From: Chlorobium sp.
Lineage (GTDB): Bacteria > Bacteroidota > Chlorobiia > Chlorobiales > Chlorobiaceae
Assembly (NCBI GenBank): GCA_028277225.1
Contig: JANQHB010000014.1
Location: 1 to 47,639, forward strand
Direction: 5' to 3'
DNA length: 47,639 nt
In this document: one piece after another, positions 8,224-16,887 of the stretch
How positions within the stretch are numbered: position 1 is the first letter of the stretch
Layout: each line of letters starts with the position of its first letter
Made by a program: the position numbers and the translations under genes
Notes under the pieces: model-generated
What the model was told of the DNA's origin: nothing
The model's database searches: none
The model's input: the letters and a program-made list of their open reading frames with translations, nothing else

Positions 8224-8759
8224 GTTAAATTAATTTATTCTGACTAAAAATCAACACAACATCGATTAGACTATATCTCTGTTATTAATATTTGTACCGT
8301 GTGCAAAATCTTTGTTTTAATGACAACTCAACAAACAACAATAAAAAATCACATAATAAGCTTATACCAAAGAGCTTATGGGGGGAACTAACGGCTACTT
8401 GCGGTCGTCACCTTGTGGCATCATAGGTCAGAATATAGATGTGGAGGATCGCAAGTGTAGACTAACAGTAGTAAAAAAATAAGTATATATTTAAATTGTA
8501 AATAATGTCAGAGATACCCTCTCCTCTTTTATCCATATTTTTTGCTTATGAGAACTGCTGTGGACCGATATAATCAAACAAACAACAACGAGATATTTTT
8601 TTGCACTTATAGCTAAATCCTATAGCTTGACCTAAAACTACACTATAGAAAAGCGACAGACCACCCTTGCAAGCTCATGAATGCCGAATCACCTCACTAA
8701 ATACATTTTTTATTTCAGGGCAAGTGCATAGCTTTTCATGAAATATGCGAAAGAGTTTG
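8224..8759. other. Intergenic region at right edge of AT-rich island
   Basis: No gene is supported in these 536 bases. A GC-richer patch at about 8375-8460 stands out from the AT-rich surroundings and may be a remnant of older sequence; its translations resemble nothing I know. Composition returns towards the chromosomal norm after about 8700. Confidence 0.45.
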
Positions 8760-9536
8760 TTAATCCTTCAACAACTCTCTAAAGTAACGCTCAATCCGAT
8801 CTCTATTTGCTCCAAGACTGGAAAACTGCTTATCGCAAATATCACTGAATCGTGCAAGCACCTTACGATTGATCACTTCCTGATCTTCGAAAACAGCCAT
8901 ACTGTGGAACCGCAATCCCCAATTCTCAAATTGTCGCATAGAGATAGTAGCATCTCTTGTTTTATCATCATTTGGCAAAGCAAAAACCAAAAGAGGGGTA
9001 TCCATACCATTAACCCTGCAGTCAACGTTGTACAGTCCCTGCTGGTCACGCGAGGAGTCATGCCAGTTAAACGTCCTCCGGTTTTCTGGCACTTTTTCAG
9101 CAATCAACGATGTAAAATCCTCCATGAAGGTTGACCTTACTCGTTCACGTGAGAGAAAAGAAACATCAGCTATTTTCAAGAGCGCCTGTGCAAAAGAATA
9201 GAGCGAATCCCCGTAACGATTTTGATCTATTGCCATTCTCAATTCACCATCTCGGTCTTGAACATTAAATGCTGAAAGAGCATTCGATATTATTTTTTGA
9301 CGACTCCCTTTTTGCAAGTCTTTTTCATCTATATCATAGGTCAGGTGCATATACGTATGACCCTCGTCGGACAATACCCAGTGTGAAAGATCTTTTTTCA
9401 GAACAATAGACAGATGATCGCCATCTTCAAACAGAAAAGGAGTAAATACTCGATACCGATCCAGGCCCTCTTGTGAGAGCTTTACCTGTTCGCACACTTT
9501 CTCGCGAAAATCTTGTTCAATAGCATCAATACTCAT
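8760..9536 (-). CDS. DUF1828/DUF1829-type protein
   Basis: A 258-residue protein whose N-terminal half (FTPFLFEDGDHLSIVLKK, then WVLSDEGHTYMHLTYDID) matches my memory of the DUF1828 pattern, and whose C-terminal half resembles DUF1829 (PLLVFALPNDDKTRDATISM). The biochemical role is unknown. Such proteins occur on mobile and accessory DNA. It starts 2 bases after the stop of the preceding gene, so the two are almost certainly translated from one mRNA. The C-terminal segment with conserved D, N and R residues could be a nuclease-like core, but no catalytic motif can be named with confidence. Confidence 0.65.
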   Translation of the reverse strand: MSIDAIEQDFREKVCEQVKLSQEGLDRYRVFTPFLFEDGDHLSIVLKKDLSHWVLSDEGHTYMHLTYDIDEKDLQKGSRQKIISNALSAFNVQDRDGELRMAIDQNRYGDSLYSFAQALLKIADVSFLSRERVRSTFMEDFTSLIAEKVPENRRTFNWHDSSRDQQGLYNVDCRVNGMDTPLLVFALPNDDKTRDATISMRQFENWGLRFHSMAVFEDQEVINRKVLARFSDICDKQFSSLGANRDRIERYFRELLKD

Positions 9537-9538
9537 AG

Positions 9539-10021
9539 TTATATCTCCTCAAACAATTTTTGTTGAGGTTCTTCAGGTATCTTGAAGCTGCAATCCTTCA
9601 ACATACATTGTACAGCTGTATGAAAATCAGAAAACCTGTCTGATGGCTCAGCATAAGAATCTTCTCGCATACCGATTTCCTGATATCGTTCGGTTGCTGT
9701 GTGTATATGAAAATTGTAAAACTTGAATGATTCGATTGTGTTTGTGTGCTCGTGACTTTTACCGTTATACCTTCTCAAGCGAAAAAGCTGATTGCTCTCA
9801 TTGGGGTAGTATGCAAGAATAATCGAGAAGTCCAAGGGATTGGATTTGCTCTGCCTTAATATAAGCCGAAACAAGCTCTCCTCTGCTCCCTCTACATCAA
9901 ATTCCTGCTCTTTATGCCCTCGCTTGTCACGAAGAGTAATTCTCGAAAGAAAATCCCTCGGCACAGTTTTTACCTCGTTGAGCAGTGCTTTTATATCGGA
10001 ATCAGAATATTTTGCAGCCAT
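9539..10021 (-). CDS. DUF6978-type protein, partner of DUF1828 gene
   Basis: A 160-residue protein beginning MAAKYSDSDIKALLNEVKTVP, with a central beta-rich part (FSIILAYYPNESNQLFRLRRYNG) and the segment FHIHTATERYQEIG. It resembles the DUF6978 group; I rely on memory for the family name. It is the first gene of a tight two-gene unit with the DUF1828-like gene. Two small co-translated genes of unknown function in an accessory region recall toxin-antitoxin or phage-related modules. No DNA-binding motif is evident, so that reading is weak. Confidence 0.6.
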   Translation of the reverse strand: MAAKYSDSDIKALLNEVKTVPRDFLSRITLRDKRGHKEQEFDVEGAEESLFRLILRQSKSNPLDFSIILAYYPNESNQLFRLRRYNGKSHEHTNTIESFKFYNFHIHTATERYQEIGMREDSYAEPSDRFSDFHTAVQCMLKDCSFKIPEEPQQKLFEEI

Positions 10022-10358
10022 TATTACTTTGCTTAAAACAAAGCAGTGCTTTACCCTTTCATAAGAATATCACAACTGCATAGATATTGTGCTGGTTGCA
10101 TTTAGCAAGTCAAGAATGCCCTTTCCATTCATATAGCATTCTCTCCTATTATAGCCAAGTAAAAACAGAGTAACCAGAAAAATCACAAAAAAAGGGATGG
10201 ATACCGGGCCATACTGTCATGGAACACCAAGGGGGGAATTGTGCAGTATCTCAACCAAAACGATCAAATACGCGAATAGCATTAGAACCGGAAACTCATG
10301 GCTGAGTGCTCATGCCCCACATGGGATATGATGTATGGACAGTTTCAGCCATAACGGG
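10022..10358. other. Intergenic region, promoter of DUF6978/DUF1828 unit
   Basis: 337 bases between minus-strand units. They contain the upstream region of the gene pair and the downstream end of the AAA ATPase gene. I see no convincing gene, RNA or strong terminator. Confidence 0.5.
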
Positions 10359-11573
10359 TCAATAAAGAAACCCGAAGAGCCAGAGAGGAATCTTTTTCTG
10401 AAAGCCGACCTCGATATCATCAGCTACGACATAGCTGTTTTCAATACCTCTTATTTGTTTAAACCCCTTGTTTTTGCCCCCGATTTCAAACGTATGCAGA
10501 CCATTGACGATGAAATCTCCTCTTGCTGACAACTCGATCGAACTGTCAATGATGCTCGGATGAATATTTCCAGCATTACGAATCTGGTTAACAAAAAAAA
10601 GCTCACGGAGAGAGCCTGCATTGACATTTTCCGAAACCGCATACATCAGGTTACTGTTTTCAAGAAAAATCTTTTCCGGTTTACGCAGCACTTCATACCC
10701 TCGTCCCTGAGAGCGAACAAGGTTCAGCAGTCGAGCGTCTTGCAAACTTTCGAGATATTCATATAACCTTGGGCGTGAAATATCCGTTGATTCAGCCAAC
10801 CTGGAGATGTTTGGCTCAAAAGGAACACTTGTGGCCAGAAGATAGAGCAGTTTTTTCAGTTTGGATATCTGGCGTGCTTCTATACGGCTCACAAGCGTCA
10901 GATCAACCTCGAGAATATGATTGATGATCTCACGCACTTTTATCGTATAAAATTGAGTGCCTTCCAGAAAAAACGGAAAGTAGCCACCTTTCATATAATC
11001 CCTGAAAACACGGCGAACCTTGATATCAGCGCAGATGCGTTCTGCTATAGACACATGTTCAGCAAGAATTTCTTCCAGCGAATACACTGGGTAATCAACT
11101 TCAGAGCGAAACCCGATATACTCGCGGAGGGAAAGACCATGCAGATTGAAAATTATCGCCCTTCGGCTCAAATCACCCTTTTGCCGTGATATCTGTAAAA
11201 GACTTGATCCTGAAAAAATGACTTTGAGTTCCGGGAACGAATCATAAATGGCCTTGATATGTGTCGACCATTCAGGATACTTGTGAATTTCATCGATAAG
11301 CAATACCTCTCCACCCAACTGAAGGAAATCGCGCGCGAATTCGAAAAGATCATGCGCCTGAAAGTAGGGACTGTCCACGGCGATATACAACGCTTTTTCC
11401 GTGTCTCCGAAACGCTCCCTGATATGCTGCAGCATCAAGGTTGTCTTGCCTGTCCCGCGGGCACCTAGAATACCTATACAACGCTCATTCCATTCGATCC
11501 GGTCATAGAGGTAGCGCTTTGTTCTACTCAGCGACGCAAGCAGTTTCCGCTGTTCTCTGAAAAAGTTTTCCAT
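10359..11573 (-). CDS. AAA-family ATPase with DUF4143 C-terminal domain
   Basis: A 404-residue protein. The N-terminal AAA_14 ATPase has a Walker A motif at 37-45 (GARGTGKTT), a Walker B at 91-95 (LLIDE, followed by IHKYPEW) and a sensor-like strand KVIFSGSS. A winged-helix-like region follows at about 250-300 (ISRLAESTDISRPRLYEYLES), and then a nuclease-like DUF4143 domain. These common standalone genes vary greatly between strains and have no settled role. No partner gene is adjacent. A palindrome just upstream (11594-11605) may be its operator. Confidence 0.88.
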   Translation of the reverse strand: MENFFREQRKLLASLSRTKRYLYDRIEWNERCIGILGARGTGKTTLMLQHIRERFGDTEKALYIAVDSPYFQAHDLFEFARDFLQLGGEVLLIDEIHKYPEWSTHIKAIYDSFPELKVIFSGSSLLQISRQKGDLSRRAIIFNLHGLSLREYIGFRSEVDYPVYSLEEILAEHVSIAERICADIKVRRVFRDYMKGGYFPFFLEGTQFYTIKVREIINHILEVDLTLVSRIEARQISKLKKLLYLLATSVPFEPNISRLAESTDISRPRLYEYLESLQDARLLNLVRSQGRGYEVLRKPEKIFLENSNLMYAVSENVNAGSLRELFFVNQIRNAGNIHPSIIDSSIELSARGDFIVNGLHTFEIGGKNKGFKQIRGIENSYVVADDIEVGFQKKIPLWLFGFLY

Positions 11574-11593
11574 GAAAGCACTCTCTTTTTTGC

Positions 11594-11626
11594 AAAATGC
11601 ATTTTACAAAAAACTTGTCAAAATGC
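11594..11626. promoter_or_regulatory. Palindrome AAAATGCATTTT plus extra half-site upstream of AAA ATPase gene
   Basis: A perfect 12-bp palindrome at 11594-11605 lies 21 bases upstream of the ATPase start. A further AAAATGC half-site follows at 11620-11626, 26 bases from the first. The spacing suits a regulator that binds cooperatively on neighbouring helix faces. No regulator is encoded next to it except the ATPase itself, whose winged-helix-like region could bind DNA. The functional reading is inferred. Confidence 0.4.
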
Positions 11627-11678
11627 AAAAAGCGCTTTCCAGATAAAAGATGAAGATGGAAATAGTAATTCTTTATGC

Positions 11679-12245
11679 TCACTGAAAATGCTCGGCCAGT
11701 ACATCGTTAACCTCGCCGAGATCAAAGAACTCGGGATCGATGTTCCCGCCCAACCATTCAATCATTGCCTGATGCTCAGGATGGGATACATCGCCCAGGA
11801 TTTCTATAAGCTCCTGGTATCCCCATATGCCTCCGCAATCTTCAGGCGGACAAGCTTTTTTTCCTTTGATGCATTTCGGCAGCTTTACAGAACCGTCAAA
11901 AGGAAGAATCTTTTCAAGGAGAATCTTATGCTCCCAGCCGTCTCCAAAATCGTATTCGTAGCTCAGAAAATCCTTTTCACGCCTTAAGAACTCCGACAAA
12001 CGGTGTTTGTTTTCATCTTTCACCTGAAAACCGAACAAACCGCCCTCTTCATCATCGGGAACGCCAAAGATTTCCGGACCGAAGACGAATTGATGCAAAT
12101 GGCTGTCAGTCCACCCCATCACAATCTGTAACACTTCGTGCAGTTGCCCGAGAGTGATATCCGGCTGAACAAGTATACGTCTCCAGATAGGCGGTTTGGA
12201 GCCGTTAAGGGTGATTTTCAACTGGTACATAGACGCTTTTTTCAC
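11679..12245 (-). CDS. Plasmid pRiA4b ORF-3-like protein
   Basis: A 188-residue protein with the typical opening YQLKITLNGSKPPIWRRILV, then LGQLHEVLQIVMGWTDSHLHQF and the acidic core YEYDFGDGWEH. It ends in the Cys-containing segment ACPPEDCGGIWGY. These are the hallmarks of the pRiA4b ORF-3/IS1096 passenger family, common near mobile DNA and of unknown function. No transposase accompanies it. It is complete, judged by family length, and stands alone. The start at 12245 or the methionine five codons later (MYQLK) are both possible. Confidence 0.88.
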   Translation of the reverse strand: MKKASMYQLKITLNGSKPPIWRRILVQPDITLGQLHEVLQIVMGWTDSHLHQFVFGPEIFGVPDDEEGGLFGFQVKDENKHRLSEFLRREKDFLSYEYDFGDGWEHKILLEKILPFDGSVKLPKCIKGKKACPPEDCGGIWGYQELIEILGDVSHPEHQAMIEWLGGNIDPEFFDLGEVNDVLAEHFQ

Positions 12246-12298
12246 TCTAAAACCTTATGCTCTGTTAATACCGTGATGTTTGTGAATGGATTATTTTC

Positions 12299-12326
12299 GA
12301 CCTTGACAAGATCGGCAAACAAGGTC
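12299..12326. terminator. Weak hairpin downstream of the NSS symporter gene
   Basis: GACCTTG (12299-12305) pairs with CAAGGTC (12320-12326). It lies about 50 bases beyond the symporter stop and could end the long minus-strand transcript. No T-run follows on the minus strand, so the assignment is tentative. Confidence 0.3.
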
Positions 12327-12375
12327 TAACGCCCCTTTTTCAAGCTTATCAAACACTACATTCCCCTCAACGGCC

Positions 12376-13896
12376 TTAAAGCTCATCCCCCCGTCCTTTC
12401 TCCAGATGACTCTCGGTTCTCCAGGGCTGGATCGCGAAAACAAACGAAACAAGGAAGGTCAGAGCGACCCAACTCCAGCCTATGCCGATCAGGCTTTCCC
12501 AGGAATAGCCTCCATAAGCGCTTGTCACCTCTTTGACCAGCTGGTTGCCGATAATGGCCGCCAGGAACAACGGCAACCCAAGCTTGATAATCCAGTTCCA
12601 CCAGGTCCCGAGCTGTATACGCGACACGCTGTTCATATGCCTGCGGACCATGTCCAGACGAAAGAACCAGCCGACAACCACACATTCGAGCAGCGCGGCG
12701 ACAACGATACCGTAAAAATTGATAAAGTGGTCGACAATATCGAGCCAGTAGAGCCCGCCGTTTGTCGTAAAAATGATACCGCCGGCAAAACCGATAAGGC
12801 AAATTACCGTAGTGGCTATTTTCCGGTCGAAGCCGAACTTGTCCTGTACCCCGGAAACAAACGCTTCAACGAGCGAAATTGCTGACGAGATGCCGGCAAC
12901 GGTCAGACTGAGGAAAAAGAGCACACCGAACAGGGGACCGATGTCACCGAGAAGCGACATGGCCTGGGGATACGCGACAAACGCAAGGCCTATGCTCTGC
13001 TTGACCACCTCTTCAATCGGAAGGTTCTGGGAATGGGCCATGAATCCGAGAATGGAAAAAACACCGAAACCGGAGAGAAGGGAAAAGCCGCTGTTGGTCA
13101 ATGCGGTTACCAGGGCGCTTCCGGTCATATCGGACTCGTACGGCATGTAGCTTGCATAGGCGATCATGATACCGAACCCGAGACTCAGGGTAAAAAATAT
13201 CTGTCCGTACGCGCTCACCCAGACAAGGGGATCGGTCAGCTTCGAAAAATCAGGATTCAGGTAGGCTGAAACACCGATCATAGCTCCGTCAAGGTTGAGA
13301 GACCAGATAACGAGAATAACCGTCAGAAGAAGAAGAAGAGGCATGAAAATCTTGTTTGCCAGCTCGACACCATGACTGACACCCCGCGCGATGATTATCC
13401 ATGTAATAAGCCAGACAACAACGAGTCCGCCCAGAATCGGCATCCTCACTGAACCGATTTCGGCAGGGGAAGAGCTTATACCGAGAAAGGTCTTGAAAAA
13501 AAAGTCATTTGGATCATCCCCCCACGCAAGTGTGAGAGAATAAAAGATGAAATCGAAACACCAGGCGATCACGACGGAATAGTAGAGAACCACGCCGAAC
13601 ATGGTGAACATCAGAGGCCACCACCCGAGCCACTCCCATTGTTTCCCTATTTTGCGGAATGCAAGCGGTGCGCTGCCGATTCGTTCATGACCGATACCGA
13701 ACTCGAGAATCAGAAGAGGAATACCTGCAGTCAGGAGAGCGACAAGATAGGGAACAAGAAACGCCCCGCCTCCGTTATCGTAAGCCAGGTAGGAAAACCT
13801 CCATATATTGCCGAGACCTACGGCCGATCCGATAGCGGCCAGTATAAAGCCTGATCTCGATTTCCAGGAGCTTCTGCCGGAGCTTTCTGATGCCAT
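12376..13896 (-). CDS. Sodium-dependent transporter, NSS/SNF family
   Basis: A 506-residue integral membrane protein with about 11-12 helices. Residues 21-50 carry the NSS signature GSAVGLGNIWRFSYLAYDNGG, the unwound first helix that binds Na+ and substrate in LeuT-like transporters. Family members import amino acids or similar small solutes with sodium. The gene is last in the CODH-containing minus-strand run, 79 bases after cooS, with no strong terminator between, so it may be read through from it. No clear Shine-Dalgarno site precedes the start. The substrate is unknown. Its place behind cooS is unexpected and may reflect simple neighbourhood. Confidence 0.9.
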   Translation of the reverse strand: MASESSGRSSWKSRSGFILAAIGSAVGLGNIWRFSYLAYDNGGGAFLVPYLVALLTAGIPLLILEFGIGHERIGSAPLAFRKIGKQWEWLGWWPLMFTMFGVVLYYSVVIAWCFDFIFYSLTLAWGDDPNDFFFKTFLGISSSPAEIGSVRMPILGGLVVVWLITWIIIARGVSHGVELANKIFMPLLLLLTVILVIWSLNLDGAMIGVSAYLNPDFSKLTDPLVWVSAYGQIFFTLSLGFGIMIAYASYMPYESDMTGSALVTALTNSGFSLLSGFGVFSILGFMAHSQNLPIEEVVKQSIGLAFVAYPQAMSLLGDIGPLFGVLFFLSLTVAGISSAISLVEAFVSGVQDKFGFDRKIATTVICLIGFAGGIIFTTNGGLYWLDIVDHFINFYGIVVAALLECVVVGWFFRLDMVRRHMNSVSRIQLGTWWNWIIKLGLPLFLAAIIGNQLVKEVTSAYGGYSWESLIGIGWSWVALTFLVSFVFAIQPWRTESHLEKGRGDEL

Positions 13897-13975
13897 GACG
13901 GAAGAATTTGAGGGTTTTCAAATATCGTTAAATTACGAAAACCTGACGGATATACCCTTACCTGTCACAGATCAA

Positions 13976-16093
13976 CTAACCCAGGGAACAAAGGTTCTGG
14001 CCTATTTCCACCGTGTCTGGAATTTGATCTTCTATCTCTTCTTTCGTTCCTATGCTGTAGTCCCATACCGGCCATCCCAGCGCCTGTCTTTTTCTGTCGA
14101 GCATCCGCAAAATATCTTCCGCAGTCCGGTAAGGATCGGGATCCCAGTTCATTGCCGCACCCACCATGGTGCGCATTCGGTTACCGACATAATTCATGAA
14201 ACGATCGGAAGCGATCGTGTTGTCCTGAACACAGGAATAGGTTTCGATACCCTGCAATATGAACGAATAGCGTGCACCCATTGTCTTTTCCGCCGCCGGA
14301 TCGGCGGCGACCATTGCCAGCGGCATGGACGAATTCGGGACACCGGCTGCGTTTGCCGAATAGACCATGATCTGACTTGCCCTTGTACTGTCCGTACATG
14401 CACCGACATGAAGCACCGGCGGGATATCTTTTGCTTCTACCACCTCACGCAGCCTTTCCCCGCAGAGTTTCGAAGCATCAGGGTGCGCGAGACCGGCAAA
14501 AAGCAGCCCCATTCCGGAACAGCCGTGGCAGGTAACCAGAACGTCGTTTTTTATAAGCTGCTTGGCTATGATAATCTGATTGCGCTCGAACACGGCCCCC
14601 CGAATATTGCCGCAGGAACCGAAGTTCACAATGCCCCTTATCTTTCCGGATTTGACCAGTCCGGCAAGTCCATGTATTTTTTTATCAGGCATGGAGCCGT
14701 CGAAAAGCTTCATAACCTCTTCAACCCCGAATCCCATTTCGACTTTTGCCCTGACTTTCGGAACATAAACCCTTTCAGGATTCCGGTTTTTGTAATTGTC
14801 AATGGCGACATCGAGAATTTCTTCCGCAAGGTCATAAAGCTTGTCCAGATTTTTCAGGTAGTAATCAAGTTCGATGACTATCGCCCCTTCTTTTCTGCCC
14901 GAAGGAGATGTTGTAATTACCCTGGTATGGAACTGCCTGGCAACAGCCATCATTCCGGGCAGCACATCCTGCTGGTCGACAACGATCGCTTCGAAAGCCC
15001 CCGTCGCAACAGCCATTTCCGCAGAGGATGCCATCGCCACAAGGGGGATACCGAGGTCGCGCTCTATGAACTCTCCGCCCGTACAGCACATGCCGTACAG
15101 CTTGATATCCTTCGCCCCGGCTTTCTTTACTTTCTCCATAATTCGTGGAGTTCCCACGATATCGCAAATTGCAAAAGCAACCATGGGCGCATGGCCGTTG
15201 ATCCCGATATTGATACAATCCTCGCTGACAATGCTGCCGAGGTTGACATTGATCTTCGAACGTTTCGGAAGACCGTAGACGATATCGGTTGCAAGGGAGG
15301 TCGACACCACCGTCGTGATCGAATAGGCAAGAACTGTCCTCAGAAAGGCCTGCATGTGGCTCTCAAAATCCGAATCCGTTCCGTGGCTTGTGAGGTTATT
15401 GACCTCAAAGCACTCATGATAGGCACTGATCGGGATAATATCGAGGTTCTCCCATGTCTGCACACGTTCTTTCGGGGCAAGAGCCATGAGTGTTCTGTGC
15501 TCAACGGGAAGAGCGCGCTGAAGGTCATCGATAAACCTGTCTGCAATCTCACCGCAAATTTCTTCTATGGCTCTCCCTTCAGTTTCGATACCGAGAGTTC
15601 TGGCTACCGCCAGGCCTTTTTCCTTGCCTTTTATGGGAATCGGGGCAGAACCTTCTGCAGCAGCCTTGAGAGAAATAAAAACCTCACGGGCGTGTGCACC
15701 ATGCGCTGACAATCCCGCTGCAAGACGCCGTAACGCATTTCCTGCCACAACAAGGTCGACGTCCTTACCGCAAACGGTAAGGGGAGTTTTCTCCGTCGCC
15801 TTGCATGGACCATAGGAACAGAAGGCGCAACATGCGCCCGTGAGACCGTAACCGCATTGAGGATGCTGCTGGGCAAACCTGTCAAAGGTATTGCAAATAT
15901 CATGTTTGCCCATAAAATCGACCATTTCGGCAACCGCCTTGTTTGCGGTATGCCGGATCATCTCCTCCTTGCTGTAATTGAGACGATGCACCAGCCTGAT
16001 ACGGTCTTTCAGTGGCATGCCAGGCTTGTATTCAGGTGCCTTTCGCGAACCGGTCAGTTCATCCTCATAGATATAGTCTTTCTTGTCAGCCAT
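13976..16093 (-). CDS. cooS: Anaerobic Ni-Fe carbon monoxide dehydrogenase, divergent CooS
   Basis: A 705-residue protein. The ATG at 16093 is preceded by AAAGGAG at good spacing. It aligns along its length with CooS enzymes, which interconvert CO and CO2 on a Ni-Fe-S C-cluster. B/D-cluster cysteines are present: C80, C88, C89, C92, C97, C108. C-cluster ligands are H301, C337 (MCCTGGE), C494 (FGSCGN), C525 (HGCSG) and C566 (GACTDS); the catalytic Lys equivalent is K603 and the paired His motif HGAH is kept. The Cys normally in the (V/L)DxQC motif is D376 (VVDQQD), and later His of the proton path (H99/H102 equivalents) are replaced by other residues. It has about 40 extra N-terminal residues and a C-terminal tail compared with the 636-residue Carboxydothermus CODH-II. 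True CO oxidation is therefore plausible but not assured. Confidence 0.9.
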   Translation of the reverse strand: MADKKDYIYEDELTGSRKAPEYKPGMPLKDRIRLVHRLNYSKEEMIRHTANKAVAEMVDFMGKHDICNTFDRFAQQHPQCGYGLTGACCAFCSYGPCKATEKTPLTVCGKDVDLVVAGNALRRLAAGLSAHGAHAREVFISLKAAAEGSAPIPIKGKEKGLAVARTLGIETEGRAIEEICGEIADRFIDDLQRALPVEHRTLMALAPKERVQTWENLDIIPISAYHECFEVNNLTSHGTDSDFESHMQAFLRTVLAYSITTVVSTSLATDIVYGLPKRSKINVNLGSIVSEDCINIGINGHAPMVAFAICDIVGTPRIMEKVKKAGAKDIKLYGMCCTGGEFIERDLGIPLVAMASSAEMAVATGAFEAIVVDQQDVLPGMMAVARQFHTRVITTSPSGRKEGAIVIELDYYLKNLDKLYDLAEEILDVAIDNYKNRNPERVYVPKVRAKVEMGFGVEEVMKLFDGSMPDKKIHGLAGLVKSGKIRGIVNFGSCGNIRGAVFERNQIIIAKQLIKNDVLVTCHGCSGMGLLFAGLAHPDASKLCGERLREVVEAKDIPPVLHVGACTDSTRASQIMVYSANAAGVPNSSMPLAMVAADPAAEKTMGARYSFILQGIETYSCVQDNTIASDRFMNYVGNRMRTMVGAAMNWDPDPYRTAEDILRMLDRKRQALGWPVWDYSIGTKEEIEDQIPDTVEIGQNLCSLG

Positions 16094-16129
16094 ACATCGC
16101 ACTCCTTTGCTGATTTATTCCGCCGGAAC

Positions 16130-16858
16130 TCATTCTCCGAACGTTCTTATATAGTCAATCACGTCGATGATCTCCTTTTCGGTAAGCGTATTGCCCCATG
16201 CCGGCATGTAACTGCGCACACCTGTCGAGTCTTGAGGGAAGCCCTGCTCGACGACATTGAACAGTCCCGCAGCACTGTACTCTCCGAGCGTTTCTGCCGA
16301 TAGAGGGCGGACGTTCAGATTCATCATTTTCGACACACGTCCGTCACCCTTGCCCGATACACCGTGACACATAACACAGGAGTTTCGATAGATATCCTCA
16401 CCGCTGTATCCATGATCCTCGGCGGCATCGATCCTTCCGTCCCTGTTCACCAGACGGATATAGGCGATGGCACTCTGAATCTGTTGAGGCGTCATCTGGA
16501 AGCCGAACGGCTTCATGTGCATTGACTTTCCGTGTGCAAGACCACCCTTGCTTATAAAATCATAGAGCTCTACGTCTGTCTTGCCGCGAAAATAGGTGCT
16601 GTCGGTAAAATCGGCCGGAGGTGAGGATAACTTCTCCGCGTAAGGCCCTTTGCCGTCTCCATTCTGCCCATGACAGACAAAACAATAGCCGAGATACAGC
16701 TTCAATCCCTGCAGTTCATCCGGCTCTGAGGATGCCGATGACGATGCCGCAGCGCCCTTTGCTGACAGCGCCCCCGGGTCTGCGCCTCTTTCACACGAAA
16801 TGATCAGGGGAAACATGGCTATAAACAGTAATGCCTTGAGAGAGGTCTGTCCCTTCAT
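16130..16858 (-). CDS. Dihaem cytochrome c lipoprotein
   Basis: A 242-residue exported protein. A short signal ends in a lipobox-like IISC with C22 as the lipidation site, followed by a Ser/Ala-rich linker. Two cytochrome c domains follow, with haem motifs CFVCH (59-63) and CVMCH (161-165). Methionines suited to be axial ligands lie near HMKPFGFQM and SYMPAWG. It should carry electrons on the periplasmic face of a membrane. It lies 36 bases upstream of cooS in the same direction, so co-expression is likely. CooS is expected in the cytoplasm, so direct electron transfer between them would need a membrane partner that is not encoded here. Confidence 0.9.
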   Translation of the reverse strand: MKGQTSLKALLFIAMFPLIISCERGADPGALSAKGAAASSSASSEPDELQGLKLYLGYCFVCHGQNGDGKGPYAEKLSSPPADFTDSTYFRGKTDVELYDFISKGGLAHGKSMHMKPFGFQMTPQQIQSAIAYIRLVNRDGRIDAAEDHGYSGEDIYRNSCVMCHGVSGKGDGRVSKMMNLNVRPLSAETLGEYSAAGLFNVVEQGFPQDSTGVRSYMPAWGNTLTEKEIIDVIDYIRTFGE

Positions 16859-16887
16859 GATGATAGCAGTTAAGAATTTCGTATTGC

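Noticed and set aside
8375..8460. Possible integron attC-like site
   Set aside because: An AACGGC-like core invited the idea, but the paired core boxes and imperfect palindrome of an attC are missing, and the neighbouring genes are not cassette-like.
13808..15709. Long open frame of 633 codons on the plus strand
   Set aside because: It is antisense to cooS and the end of the symporter gene, which have full family motifs. The translation is rich in His, Arg and Cys without domains, typical of a mirror frame in GC-rich codon positions.
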